Positions 47,889-60,400 of a stretch of DNA of 64,000 nt are shown here, piece after piece (positions within the stretch are counted from its first letter, which is position 1; each line of letters opens with the position of its first letter). Made by a program: the position numbers and the translations under genes. Under the pieces are notes generated by a model. The model made no database searches, had not been told where the DNA came from, and saw nothing but the letters and a program-made list of their open reading frames with translations. The stretch is from Neelides folsomi (Eukaryota > Arthropoda > Collembola > Neelipleona > Neelidae): the NCBI GenBank assembly GCA_034687125.1, contig JAQGBZ010000244.1, positions 1 through 64,000 of the forward strand, read 5' to 3'.

Positions 47889-48143
47889 ATGGTGTGGTCG
47901 GTGAAGGCCTCCATCGGCTTCCACTTCCACCGCTCCATTCCCAAACCAACCACGGGAAGAAAAACGGAGTTGACGACGCTCCGGCACAAATACAAAGAAA
48001 TCCGAGAAGACTTTGAACAAGTGTCAACCCATATATCCCTTTTCCCCATTTTCGTTTACAATTATTCTAAACTTTCCCGCGGATTCCAAACCCTTAATAA
48101 AACACAATCAGAACATATAATACATACAAAGATGCTAATTTAG
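47889..48143 (+). other. Coding-like island, unproven exon
   Basis: An ATG-initiated frame whose first 44 codons (MVWSVKASIGFHFHRSIPKP, then a charged helical TELTTLRHKYKEIREDFEQ) are strikingly rich in C/G third positions, followed by ordinary AT-rich codons to a stop. The change of composition at about 48020, near a weak donor (CAA|gtgtca), would fit a first exon. No downstream partner found, and no family recognised. Confidence 0.2.
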
Positions 48144-49196
48144 CATTGTTAATAAAGTTAACAAGGGTATACAATTATATAAGTATTTATAAGTGCTGAA
48201 TTGATAATATTATTAGAGTTTTTGAAAACAGAATAAAGTGTAATAATAAAATTATAGTTAGTGAAAGAGTAAAAGTTTAATGTTTTGAGAATGTTCTGCT
48301 TTATTGTAAAAACGCTGGAATAAACCAAGTGGAATAAACCGAGATGAAATCGGAGTGGACAAGTTCTCCGGTTTCCCTACATTGTAATTAATCAAGATTT
48401 CAAGATCCAACAAAAAGTTTATTTGTTAACAAATTGGAGAAGTTTATTTGTATTTTAAGGACTTTGAAAGATTTGGAGGATTTGAGGATTTTAAGAGAAA
48501 AAAGATAAAAAATGCATCTTGTTTGAAATTCTTATAAAGTCGAAAAAGCTGTGACTTTTCAAGATTTTCAAATGATGACTTGAAAAAGACGAAACTTCCC
48601 ACTCTGCACGTACATTCCGAATAAAGTACTTTTAGTAGTGAAAATCAATAAATAAAGTGAATCCAGAAGTTGCAGGTTGAAAAAATAAAAGTTTGAAAAG
48701 GTAAGAACAATTTTCATTTCATTTCAATAAATAAATACTTAACTTTTTATAAATCATTTTAAAGTAATCTTGACCAGAAATTTGTAAAAAATATTTACAA
48801 AATTCCTATAAATATACATATGAATAATAGCAAATACATTTAGTCTGCTGTAAGTACATAGCATTAGTACAAGCTGTTTAAAAAATCAAAGTTGATTTAA
48901 AATATAAATATGTAAATGTAAAAATTAATCTGAAATTAATCCAAATTGAATTGTACGAACGGAATAATTTATGGGTTTTTGTATGAGATTTAAATTAAAT
49001 GCTTTCCGGTCCGTGAATGTTTAGCGATAAGGAGAGATTTACATGGAAGAAAAGGAAGAAAGAAAGCACCGTTGTTTTTTCCCTCTTGGGATGAGAATGG
49101 GAGTTTTTCATTACTGACAGTCTGACGGGCCAAGGGAGAAGGAGGAAATTTGAAAGTTGGCCCTGTAGAAGGAAATTTCCTTGTTTTTGGAGAGAA

Positions 49197-49343
49197 ATGG
49201 GCGGAGGTTCCCTGAAGGACTCCTCAACCTGTCCGTCCCTCACACAACTTTCAAAATACCCGTCACTCCCACAATCGCATAAACAACTCCCGGACAAAAT
49301 GGACTTCGATTTACAGGTCAAAATCCTTATCCACCCAATTTAG
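49197..49343 (+). other. Coding-like island, unproven exon
   Basis: A short ATG frame (MGGGSLKDSSTCPSLTQLSK, then PSLPQSHKQLPDKMDFDLQ) with many C-ending codons, then a weak donor-like CAG|gtcaaa. There is no supporting partner exon. The opposite strand is also open over this stretch, so coding direction is uncertain. Confidence 0.15.
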
Positions 49344-52300
49344 CACTCAATAAATAATCGGATAATTTGACAACCAAATGGCCACCGTCAGTTCATATTC
49401 AATTATTCCCACCATTTATTTTTCTGAATTGATTTTAAATTCATCGTTTAAACCAATTTCGTGCCGAAAATCTCAATTCATTAAATTATGAAGAATTTAA
49501 CTGTAAATGTAATTCAACAATCTAAAGTAATCTAATAATTTTGTAGAATTTAAACAAATTGTATAATGTTAGTAGATATTTAAAGATTTAAGTTTTATTA
49601 TGTTAAATGTTTAAGTAATATTCAATTAAAACAAGTTTCAATTTCATTATTCTAAATTAATTGAAAAGCTCTGAATAGAAGGTGAAAGGATTCTTAAGAA
49701 CGTCAATTGCCATTAAAATAATTAAAATTACATAAATGGTTCAATGGAGATTATATGTTCGTTAATTAAAATTTAATTCAATTAATCTTCTCGGCCATTC
49801 CTCAATTGATACAATTTGATTGAATTCAACGCCATTCCTCTATTGGGAGATTTCTCCCAATTGACGTAAGAATTCTCGATCGACTCCCAACGGCTTTTAT
49901 TCCATTTAGGAATCCAGAGCTGTGTGCATAGAGAAATTATGCACGTTTATGAGGAGTTAATGTTATTAAATGGAGAATTTTAGAACGAGTCACTTCAACT
50001 TCTCTCCACCACAATATTATAATTTATATGATTGATTTATATAAAAGCATTAGTAATACATACATAAGTTGTATATCCATTTTACAATTTCATTTCTAGT
50101 TACAACACGATGATAAGTATGGAAGTTTCAAGTATGTTATTTGTGAGTTGGTTGTGTATTAAACCTTTCACAGCCCCTTTGATATCTTTGTAAGACCTTT
50201 GCCCTTCTCAAAATTTGTATTTATGGGATTTGACGCATCTTTCCCACTCAATATTTCAAAAGATTTCCAAATATTCAAATTCGGCATACGCATCCAAATA
50301 CTCATAATATATTCAAGGATATGAAACGTATGTATAAGTCACATATTTAATGTTAGAAAGGAAATTGGAAAAAGAAGGTGTAGCAAATAGGAATATGAAA
50401 AAAGTGGAGTTATATTTAAAAAGTTTATTTTATGGTCATGGAAGAGATGTTGTTTTATAGGTCGTCTTATTTCACCCACCCTCCATTCATTTTAAATATA
50501 AAGGGAGCGTAAATCCCGGGTTTGGCCATTTGAGGGGCTTGAGGAAGAGAAAGTGACAGAGTTCATTGGGGCCGTCTTGTAACTTACATTTTTATTCCCC
50601 CATTATGTGGAGGCAAAGAGGGGCAGAGATTCCTTTTTAATGGCAAAAGGCCCTCGTATGTCACCCCATTCACGAACTACTTTTGATCCTGTGAATTGTG
50701 GAGGTGAAACGAGGACACATTGAACACAATACTCCACTATACAATATTCATATATATCGTCCCATTATACATACATTCTTTTACCTTCCATTTTATTTCT
50801 CCTTCCAACGACCCATGTATGTATAAATATAATTTGTTACCTACTTTAACCCTACACATATAAATAAAGAGACTATATCCTGCCATAAAACGTCTTTTAT
50901 AACTACAAGAGACCTGACGCTGATTCTATCCGTAAGGAGCTCTATTCTGCTAAAATGCGCTGTTTCTCGATACAAGTGGTTATATTCGGACAAAGGTGCT
51001 ATATCTTGCCTTGTTATATCTTGAGGCTAAGATAAGCTATAACCTGCCAGACGTTATATCCTGCGATGGTATAAGTTTATAAGGTGAAAGGTTTTTCTTC
51101 TTGAACAGCGGAATGTAAAGAATGTAGAAAGAAGTTTAGAAAGTAGTGGAACTTTTGGTGGCTGGAGACGCGTCGATGTGAGACAACCTTTTCACTTGTA
51201 ACCTTCACTCACTCAGGGAAAAGAGGAAAAAATTCGTTCAATCCCCCCACAACACATAAAATGGATTTGGGGTAATGGGATGGTTAGACAAATCTATTCT
51301 TAAAGGATTTCTCTCCTCTTCCTCCTCGTAAACAAGGAAAGGAGAATTTTCTATTAAACCTCCATTTTCACTCTGGTGGAAAATAAAAGGAATTTTTAAG
51401 AGCGTGAAAACTCCTTTTACGACTCCAAATGGGCCAATTAAATTAAAAAACTTTTATTCCCTGTGGCGCCAAAGTTCAAACAATATAAAATAAATAAAAG
51501 CGACTTGCACAGGATTTAGTTTCACAATTTCAAACTTTATCATTTGAAAATTAAATTCGAGAAATAAAATTACTAAAAAAATAAAATGGAACGTTTTTTA
51601 AATACAAAGTGGAACAAAGGTATAAGGAGGGAACTTTTAAATCATGCTCCAAGAGCTGGGCGGAATTTCCTATTGGATCTTCCTTATAAATATAAAAGAT
51701 GAAAAGGGCGTTTCGGAGCTTAACGGCGTTTTTGAATTCCTCCTCATCTTCCGCCTTGTAAATGAAATTTGAATAGAGACGTTGGAGGTATTTGATAAAA
51801 ATTCGAACATCCCTACCATACATTTTCCCTGGGAAAGTTTATAGGATTGACAGAGGGAGGGAAAGTTGAAAGATTCAAGAAGGTCGTTGGATCAATTCTT
51901 TCAAAGGTCTTTTTTTTATTAAAAGCGTTTTGAAGGGACGGATGTTCACCAGAGGCGTCCGTCCTGCTAATATCAATTCCCCCATCTAATAATCTGAGTG
52001 GACAACCATATGCAATCCAATTTCATTTTTTATTATTTTATTTGCTTTCAAAAACCCATCAAATCTATAATTTTCATCGTCTTTTTTCTTATACTTATTT
52101 CCAATATTTTTAGGACTAAAATTTGCTAAGAATATTATTAGTCTCTAATACACTTAATATGCTCTAGAATATGTAATACAACGAAAATATAGCATAAAAC
52201 ATAGTACATATTCTTAAGTACATTATTTTCAGGTTTACATATGCTATTATAAATACTACTACAGAGTTAAAGTATAAACTATGTAAAAATAAGTATGATA

Positions 52301-53984
52301 GATGATAAGATGATAGAAATATGTGAATTATATGTAGAGACATAAAGTGTCAAATGCCATCCTAAATGTCTGTATGCGAAGATAATAAACGGTGAGAAAA
52401 AGACAATGAGAAATGAAGAGAACGTTATATAAAGAAAAATGACAAATATTCGGGCCAACTCTGGGCGAAAAATCCTTCGCGCACTCCCATACCCTTCACT
52501 TATTCACACATAAATGTCTTACAATTTTGATTATCCCGATTGATTTTCCCGCATGTGGACAAAATCCCCTCATATATTAAAATATAATTCCACTACCAAT
52601 ATGTTCCTAACAAAGTCCCACCAACACTGTTAAGTCGTCCAAGGACTCTTATAAGAAATCAAACAGCATTAGGTAACGGAAAAAGTAATATTTTACCTCA
52701 AATGTGTCCATAGACTTTCCCATCTTAATTCTTTATCTATTGATGTTATTTATCACACCTTCATTTCCAAAATTGAATTTTCCCAGTCTTTATATAATCT
52801 ACTAGAAAATAGACTATATAGCGTACCATATGCAATAATGTTATGTTAATATGGCTATTGACTACCATATATAAACTAAAATACTACTAAATATATGGTA
52901 CACTTATAATATACAATTGAAGTACAATGATATTAAAGGTGCAGATATTTGGTTAAATAAAGTCACGCAGCATTTAGGAATGGACTTGGCATATTTCTAA
53001 ATACTTCATGTATGGTTAAATTGTTATCTATGCAAGTAATGTGAAAGCGGTAATTTTTGAAATATTGAAACGTCTCTGACTTATCTCATTTTGTGTTTAT
53101 AACTCTTCTAAAGAATTTAATAGTTAATTATATTTCTGAAGGATCCCTTGACTTGAGCCGCTTATCTCATCCCCCCATTTTCTCCCATTGCGGAAGGGAA
53201 AAGTGAGTGAAAGTAGGGAAAATCGTGTTTGATTGATGGAATTTATTTATGAATCCCTTGCGTGTTTCTCAGCCCACATTCCTCACACACAACACACGTC
53301 CCACACACTCAATCCCAAACTACACTCACAGGGACTCGGAAAAGACATTCTTTATCTCTTGTACATTATTATCAAACTTATGTTAACACAAGTGACTATA
53401 TCGAGCCCGTATGACCAAGAGACTATAGTCTGCGCAAATAGCTTTTTGAAGAGACTACATGTTGCCCTATCTTCGATCTTGACATCATCATTAGAATTTC
53501 TATTCCTTTTTTCTCCAATCCATATTATATTTACAAATGAGAGATAAGAGGGAAATAAAAGGCAAACGAATCGAATAAGCTGGAGGTGGGGAAATAATTC
53601 GTATATTTATTTATTAAGTGCCGGAAAATGAAAATAAAAATAATTCCCAGACATCTTTTTATGCCCTTTTTATGACGCAGTTTCATCGTTGGGTTAATTG
53701 AGAAAATTATGACTCATATTCAATTAATGAGATGGTGAAAGAGACAAACAACGTATTTGCATTCCACCAAGGCCGTAAAATGAAATTCCTTCACGTTTCA
53801 CCGCCGTCATTTCTCATCCCCTATTTATGATTATCTTTTATATGCCCATCTGGCTCTATAAATTACATCAATATTAACGTTGTGCACAACTTCAGATTCA
53901 GGAGATAAAGAGAATAAAATGCTTTTAATCTTTAATGGACAAAGGTGAATCTGACTTTGAAAGTTTATTCATCTCTGGATGATA

Positions 53985-54235
53985 CAATTTAGTATTTCGC
54001 TGGTCTAAATATAGCGATTTTATATATACAACAAACAGATATATCCGGCGATTTTATGTGCACCAACTATAAACTACGATTTAATATTTACAACTAAATA
54101 CGAGTACTAAAACCTTGTCATTTATGTACGATTTATAGATTCTGCAGTTTATTACAGATGTATTTATTTAAGTGCAATGTCTAAATACTGGGATTTAATA
54201 TTTATAGTATCTAAATTGTAGTATTTAAGGTGAAG
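53985..54235. repeat. Degenerate tandem repeat
   Basis: Several imperfect copies of a unit of about 40 bp built from cgatttaatatttacaa and ctaaata(c/t): tagcgattttatatatacaa, ggcgattttatgtgcacc, acgatttaatatttacaa, gggatttaatatttatag. Spacing is irregular and identity modest. Confidence 0.55.
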
Positions 54236-54692
54236 GATTTCCCTTAAGACTCATAGGGAGAGATATGATAATGTCGTAATTATGGTTCATAAAATTTAAT
54301 GTTTTGAGGAGCGTAAAATGAAGTATTTGGTTTGGGTTTGAGGGGTTTATCTCCTTCTCGGGATTTATTTTCTCCATTTAATATTCCTCTGAATTGTTTA
54401 TCTCTCTTTTACTAAAGGGGGCTTGGGGTTTATATAGCATTGTAATTAATTATAAAAATATTTCTCCGGCCCAGGGAATGGAATCTTAATTATCTCTGTG
54501 AGTGAAATGGGGAAATCTCCCACAACTTTCTCTTTCTCTCAATTCCCTGCTGGGAATCCGCCAGTCACGTCAAGGAACAAATTCCCCCTTTAATCCGCCT
54601 CTGTATTTGGAAGAAATAATTGAAAAGGGCTTATCCGTTATCTAACTTTTATCTTTATACAATGGACTAATGTAGAAAAATTTGCATTATTT

Positions 54693-54743
54693 ACTATTAC
54701 GTATAAACCTATACTATTACGTATACTATTACGTATAAACCTA
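54693..54743. repeat. Short tandem repeat (actattacgta)
   Basis: actattacgta occurs three times (54693, 54713, 54725), twice followed by taaaccta. Confidence 0.85.
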
Positions 54744-55419
54744 AACATATACCATATAATTTCATTCTAATTATAAATGTAAGTCCAATCTAAGGATATA
54801 CAGAATATACACATAACTACGTAAATATTATTAATCTAAAAGGAGAAAATCTTGGTTTATAAAAAAACTTTACATGGAATGAAACCCGGATTGTGAATTT
54901 TTAAAAAATAATTTAATTAGAGGTTTTTGTCTGTGCATGGGCCCGTATTATTAAAAAATAGTTTTTAGAATTAATTTATTCTTCAATACGGGCGGAATTT
55001 AACTCAAAGGTTTGGTCCACATTTACCTTGATGAATGGGATTTTAATTAAGAGGTAATTACACTCCTGATGACCCAATTCATTAAAAGTTAAAAGAAATG
55101 TCTCAGAATTAATTTGACTCTTCAAGTTACGATCTTTCTTTGCTTATATCTTAATGAATTGTCCTATTCTTTTAATATATAACTTCCCAATGAACCAATT
55201 TCAACATTTCAAGAATAAATTGCTTTGAACAGATTGAACTTACGTTTGCCTTTGCTCTTTGCTTGTGTACTATTATAATAAATTTGCTTTATTGAATACA
55301 AATAAAATCATAGATCTGATATTAACTATAAAATTAATACTGATTTAACATAGTAGAGTATTATCTGCATAATCGAAATAATAAAGGGCAAATGTGTATC
55401 ATGTAGAATAAGGGCCGAC

Positions 55420-55720
55420 CAGTTTGGCTTTGAGGGAGAGATAGTGTTCACGAGTTGCCTTGTTAAGCAGATTTTGATTCTGAGATTGCCTGGATGGGTG
55501 AACGGGGTGGCCCGTTACACCCATCAGGAAGAGCCGGGGTTCGAAGTTGGCGGTGAGGGGTTCACCTTGGTGAAAGGACCAGAGCTCACCTAGAGGTCAA
55601 GCCGGGTCGGCCAGTGGCCCCTACCAGGTCAGTTGAGGACTAAATGCAAAAGGTCTTCCCATTTCTCTCCCTCGGAGCACATAGGTAGCGGCCGCGACCA
55701 TTGCACACGGTCATAATTAA
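55420..55720 (+). ncRNA. Structured GC-rich segment, tRNA/SINE-like
   Basis: This is the most GC-rich stretch of the window. It contains a near-perfect hairpin (atgggtg-aacggg at 55494-55506 pairing with cccgtt-a-cacccat at 55511-55524, one bulged A). Next comes a Pol III B-box-like ggttcgaagtt at 55538-55548 inside a small stem (gccgg...ttggc), and further complementary blocks (ggtgag with ctcacc; ttcacc with tgaa). It does not fold into a full tRNA that I can draw. A tRNA-derived SINE head or another structured RNA is the likeliest identity. Confidence 0.4.
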
Positions 55721-55730
55721 GTATCCCCCA

Positions 55731-55840
55731 TGGAAGCATACAAATTAGTCTAATACCAATAGCGTATACAACACGGGGGTAAATTTCTCTCCACTGGAAA
55801 CACACATATTAATCTAATGTTGATAATGTGTGCCATACGG
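55731..55840. repeat. Two 64-bp diverged tandem units
   Basis: Units starting at 55731 and 55795 share tggaa.ca.ac, a.attaatctaat-like, ataatg/atagcgt and a.acgg words at the same spacing, with identity I estimate as moderate. They lie directly 3' of the structured segment and could be the body or tail of the same element. Confidence 0.55.
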
Positions 55841-57396
55841 AGTAAAGAAATGCTTGTAAATAGGCTGAGACAGATTGCAATGGGCCTCTAGGCCTACGCG
55901 GCTGTGATGGTAACATCACAATCTCCCAATATACATACAATGCAATTAATTGAATATGCATTAAATTTTGAATTCTCCTTGAAACTATTTTTTAATTAAT
56001 TTTTTGTAGGTAAGCATAAAAGCTGACAGTTTTAATTTTGATCTCGAGATGAATCTTTAAGGGCATAATTCATTTAACAAGATGAAAGAAGAACAAATTA
56101 AATTTGAAGGGGATGCATTAGAAAACATAAGCTCATAATTCTCCTTAATAACCATTTTCAACTTTGATAACGTGAAATTAAATAGGATTTATCAAAATTT
56201 GAGCATAAATATATTTCATGCTAAGAATTAATACTAAATTACCGATACAAATACTCAGCTAATACACGAACGCTAACGCTCATTAATATTACCTTTTCCA
56301 TAGTAAAAAAACATTATTATTATAACATAATGTTGATTTTAAATATGACTTATAAAATGAAAATATTATTTTATCCATTGCCAATTTCATGCGTATGAAT
56401 CGAATTGCGTAGGGGCCTCGAAATTGAAATTGAGTTAAATAATGGGAAATTGAATGAACGAATGAATCATACGCACGCTGCTCATTCACATGCCATTGTA
56501 ATTAAATTGAACTTGGATATTGTTCAAAGTTATAGGAAAATATTATAATTATCTAAATTATGAGTTTTATGTTTTCCTTTCATGTCATGATGACTTCCAT
56601 TTAAATATTTAAACAACATGGTTGTAAAAATTAATTTTTTTACTATTGCATAACATATTTTAATTCATTTTGATAAAATTCAAAATGGAAGCAATAACAG
56701 TTGGATAAGAGAGTAGTAAATGTAAATATTGTTTGTATCATATTAAAAATTAAACATTGGAGTATATTCCTATACAGGAAGAGTTTCTTCTGTTACTCCT
56801 ATTTTTTACGGTGATATTTACAATATTTTACGATTTCAAATATTGAATAAAAAGTTGAAAGAATTTTGTTTGTAAAGAAGGTAAAGAGTATAAAATAAAA
56901 TCGAGGGTTGAATTTGAGGTGAATCAATAGAGATATGAAGGTGAAAGGACATTGATGGTCGTCAATCGGCTTTTCCATTCCTCCCCTGCAATTAGAGAGA
57001 TGTCTCGATGGGCAGAGTAAATAGAAATAAGAAGCTTTGGAAATTCCTTTATGAATACTTAAGTAATACGTAGTTAGACATACAACCTAACATACTTATT
57101 TTATATAGCCTATAACCACCCTATTGATTCACATTGGTAAATCGTTAAGACCCCTAGCAGCTTTCCATTGACTTAATGAATTCTTAAATCCTTTCGAACC
57201 TTTAAACTCCAAATACTGTTATTACAAATATATTGGAATATAAACTTTAAGCACTATTATTTTTTTAAAATACTCTATAGTTTACTATCTATTAAAGTCG
57301 ATTCACAAAATCTTTACCCGTGAGTTTGAACAAACCGCCAAGTTATTTCCAGAAATACGAATTTAGTTAATTGTTACTATTGATTGTAGTATAACA

Positions 57397-57456
57397 TATT
57401 TAATTAGATTTAAAGCATATTTATATTTAATTAGATTTAAAGCACATTTATATTTA
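57397..57456. repeat. 27-bp tandem duplication
   Basis: tatttaattagatttaaag followed by ca occurs at 57397 and 57424 in exact register, with the start of a third copy at 57451. Confidence 0.9.
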
Positions 57457-60400
57457 TTTCATTTGTAAAACAAATAAGGATCATATCATTTCTTTATTAT
57501 AATATGTTAATTTACCTGTTTACTTTTTATCTGTTAGATATAAAAAATAAATAACTTCAATATTAAAGTAAATTATAGAATTGTCAATTCGAGTTAAGAA
57601 ATTCTTCTGTAATTTTGAGACCGTTCCAATTTAAAAAAACATGTTTTTTAAACCCAAATAAGGGATTTAATTTTAAAAATTATAATTTTTTTCACGTGTT
57701 TTCAAAAAATAAAAAAAATGTCAAGCTATGATAAATATTTAAAAAACGAGAAATATTGTATTTTGTTTTTATATTGAAAAGGCTTAAGCTTCCTTTGCTT
57801 GTATGGGTTCAAAATTGTGAATCCGATCATTGAGAAAGAAGGATGGGCATTATCCATACAAAAAGTTGATCTTTAGTGTCCTACGCCATTTGGCGTATCT
57901 CCCCAGTTGTTTCATAATGCTCGAGAGGGTCTTTCTCTATAACCAATTCCAATAACGTCTCAAGTTAGTAAAGAATATATAGAGAGAAGTTCCGGGGAAA
58001 ATTTATCAATTTTCTCCAGGATCACGTTCTCCCGGCAGAGGAAATTGGAGATGATACGAGAAAGGAAATTCCGAATAAATGAAATTTGTTCCATCATGCA
58101 AAAATCAAAAGTCCACATATAAAATCATAAAATTTGCACGTTCGCTCTAATTTTTATAATTTTAAACCCAACCTTCCCCAACCTCATGAATAACTCAAAT
58201 TAATCCAAATTCGTGAATGGATGTCTTATGAAGGTTGGACGAACTTTTAAGATTTTAAATTTCCAGGCGGTTGCCAATTTTACAAGATGGGATAATGAAA
58301 AAATGAGGTTTTTATGTTAATATAATGATTTTTATACGAGGTTTGGAAAAAAGGATTATGTCGTTGTAAGTCGAGATGTGGGAAATGGTGGAGCAGCATA
58401 TTGGTGAACATGAGTTCCCAACAACCCAGAAAATTCGAAAAGTTCAAATGGGTGAGAAATGGGAATTTTATACGGAACTTTCAGCTTCATACAAAACAAA
58501 ACTCATCGATTTTCTCCATCATTCCTTAAAACCCTCAACGGCCGACTTCTAAACCCCCGCCAAACAACACAACAACAACTCAATTACAATAATATATTAA
58601 CATCATTAAACTCCTTCAGAACAAATTTTATATTATACCAAAATTGAAAAAAAACTCACATAATACATAATATACACTTAATGTTAGATAATATATCAAA
58701 TTACTATAAGATCATATTTCAAATATAAGATTTTTAATATTTTGTTATAAAAAATAAAAAGGAACTTTTGTATCAAAATAGCTTGAGTTTTTGAATATTA
58801 AGGGTTAAATGAATTTTCTTCAATTTATCGCTCCTTTTCATTTTGAGAAGACCAAATTTTGCATTTTTTTTTGAAGGATTTTAGAAGTTGACAAATGAGA
58901 TTTTGTATATAAAATGAAACGTCGGCTGATGATATGAGGGATTGGGAGAAAGGAAATAACTCCTCGACCAGTTGGGATGAAAGGACCAGAAAATTCGGAA
59001 TCTTTCTTCCGGGAAGAACCCGGAAAAAAGTTGGATAAAGTACAGAGAATTGTGGGGAGATTTGTATTACACTTGAGAGCATTTCCCACCACTCCCCTCA
59101 CTCGGAAATTCCTCCAAGAGAACATAATACTATATCCTGCGCACTTTAACTCATACTTACTCCTAAATGCCATTTATAACTATATTAAATACAAATGTAT
59201 ATATCGAGTAAACATTCTCAAATAATAGAATACACATATCAAATACACTAAATTCCATCTAAAGAAAATACTGATATATTTATTTACTGTAACTTATACA
59301 GTTAATATAAACAGAGAGATTTAGCAAATATTTAAAAAAAATATATTCTTATATCTCTAGTACATCAGTAGGTTTATAAAAATAAATATATATTTATATG
59401 GCACATAAATATGGATTTAAGTATTAAATATTATATTGAACAATAGTTTTAATGTTGTTAAATTTCTTGGATATAAGATTACATCATTTTCTATCAAGGG
59501 AGGCGAAAGTGGTTTTGTTCCTAAAAGTGAGTAATAATAACACGATTAGTTGGTCTGGAGGAGAACCGAACATTTGGACTTATTTGGTCATAAATACTGT
59601 TCAATCCGCAGCATTTAGCCCTCCGTTGAGCAAGGCCGGGAGGATGGGATTAAATAACACAAAGGGAGATAGACGTCAACTTATACTTTCTCTCCTATAA
59701 TGACAATGACCATAAGGTTCCCTTTACTTCCAATGAGCCAGGGATCTTTTTACACAAGGTGATCCAATTTCACGTCCCTTTAATCTTTTCCTTCTTTACT
59801 TATACAATTTATCCCTCTTGTGTATACGGACATTTAAACCTATCGCTTTCTCTTCTCTGCTTTCATATAATCTCACAATGTTTGTACATTGCACATTACA
59901 TTGTTCTGATATCTCCTGATATGAATTTGGTTGTGTATAAAGAATAATGATGAATATAAGCATATGGTCGTATCTTTTTATTATAGATTTTAGATTATAG
60001 ATTACATTTTCCCTTTGTTCAATGGATCCATTATATGCATTTACAAGTGAAAATATATATCCTTTGAAGATTTTGAAAATGTGTTGTAGTATTATTTAAC
60101 TAATATATATAAGGTGCTGTATAAAATACATTTAGGAGCCGGACTCCGGTTTCACCATTAGGACACCGAGTGGGAAAATTAAATTTGAACAACTGTATTA
60201 TTAAAGGTAAATAGATAATAGGATTTTACCTGTCGGAATTTTGAGAATAAGTGGATTATTGGCAAATTGACGTCTGGTGGGAGTGGGAAAGAAGTCAAAT
60301 GACCTATAATAAACTAGGTCTAGTGATAGAAGATTTCATGTCATTTAATAAAGGGCCTATTGGAAAGTCTTGATTGAACTGATGGGAAATGAAATCTGCT

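Larger units (their letters stand above)
45167..54999. other. Gene desert, first half, with GC-shifted islands
   Basis: No gene can be supported. Very AT-rich DNA alternates with islands of higher GC at about 46.50-46.70, 47.70-48.06, 49.03-49.32, 50.45-50.70, 51.10-51.50, 51.60-52.00, 53.15-53.30 and 54.30-54.62 kb. Some islands contain short frames with C-ending codons (47889-48143 and 49197-49343, plus strand) but no convincing splice partners. The 5' exons of the PfkB kinase should lie somewhere here. Confidence 0.45.

Noticed and set aside
51551-51823. 90-codon minus-strand frame in an island
   Set aside because: No ATG-proximal support, splice signal or family resemblance; cannot be separated from chance in a GC-shifted island.
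55494-55560. A complete tRNA gene
   Set aside because: The B-box-like word and hairpin are there, but no acceptor stem or anticodon arm could be drawn.
58838-59225. Overlapping frames on both strands of the 59-kb island
   Set aside because: Both strands are open at once, no domain, no splice sites of matching phase.
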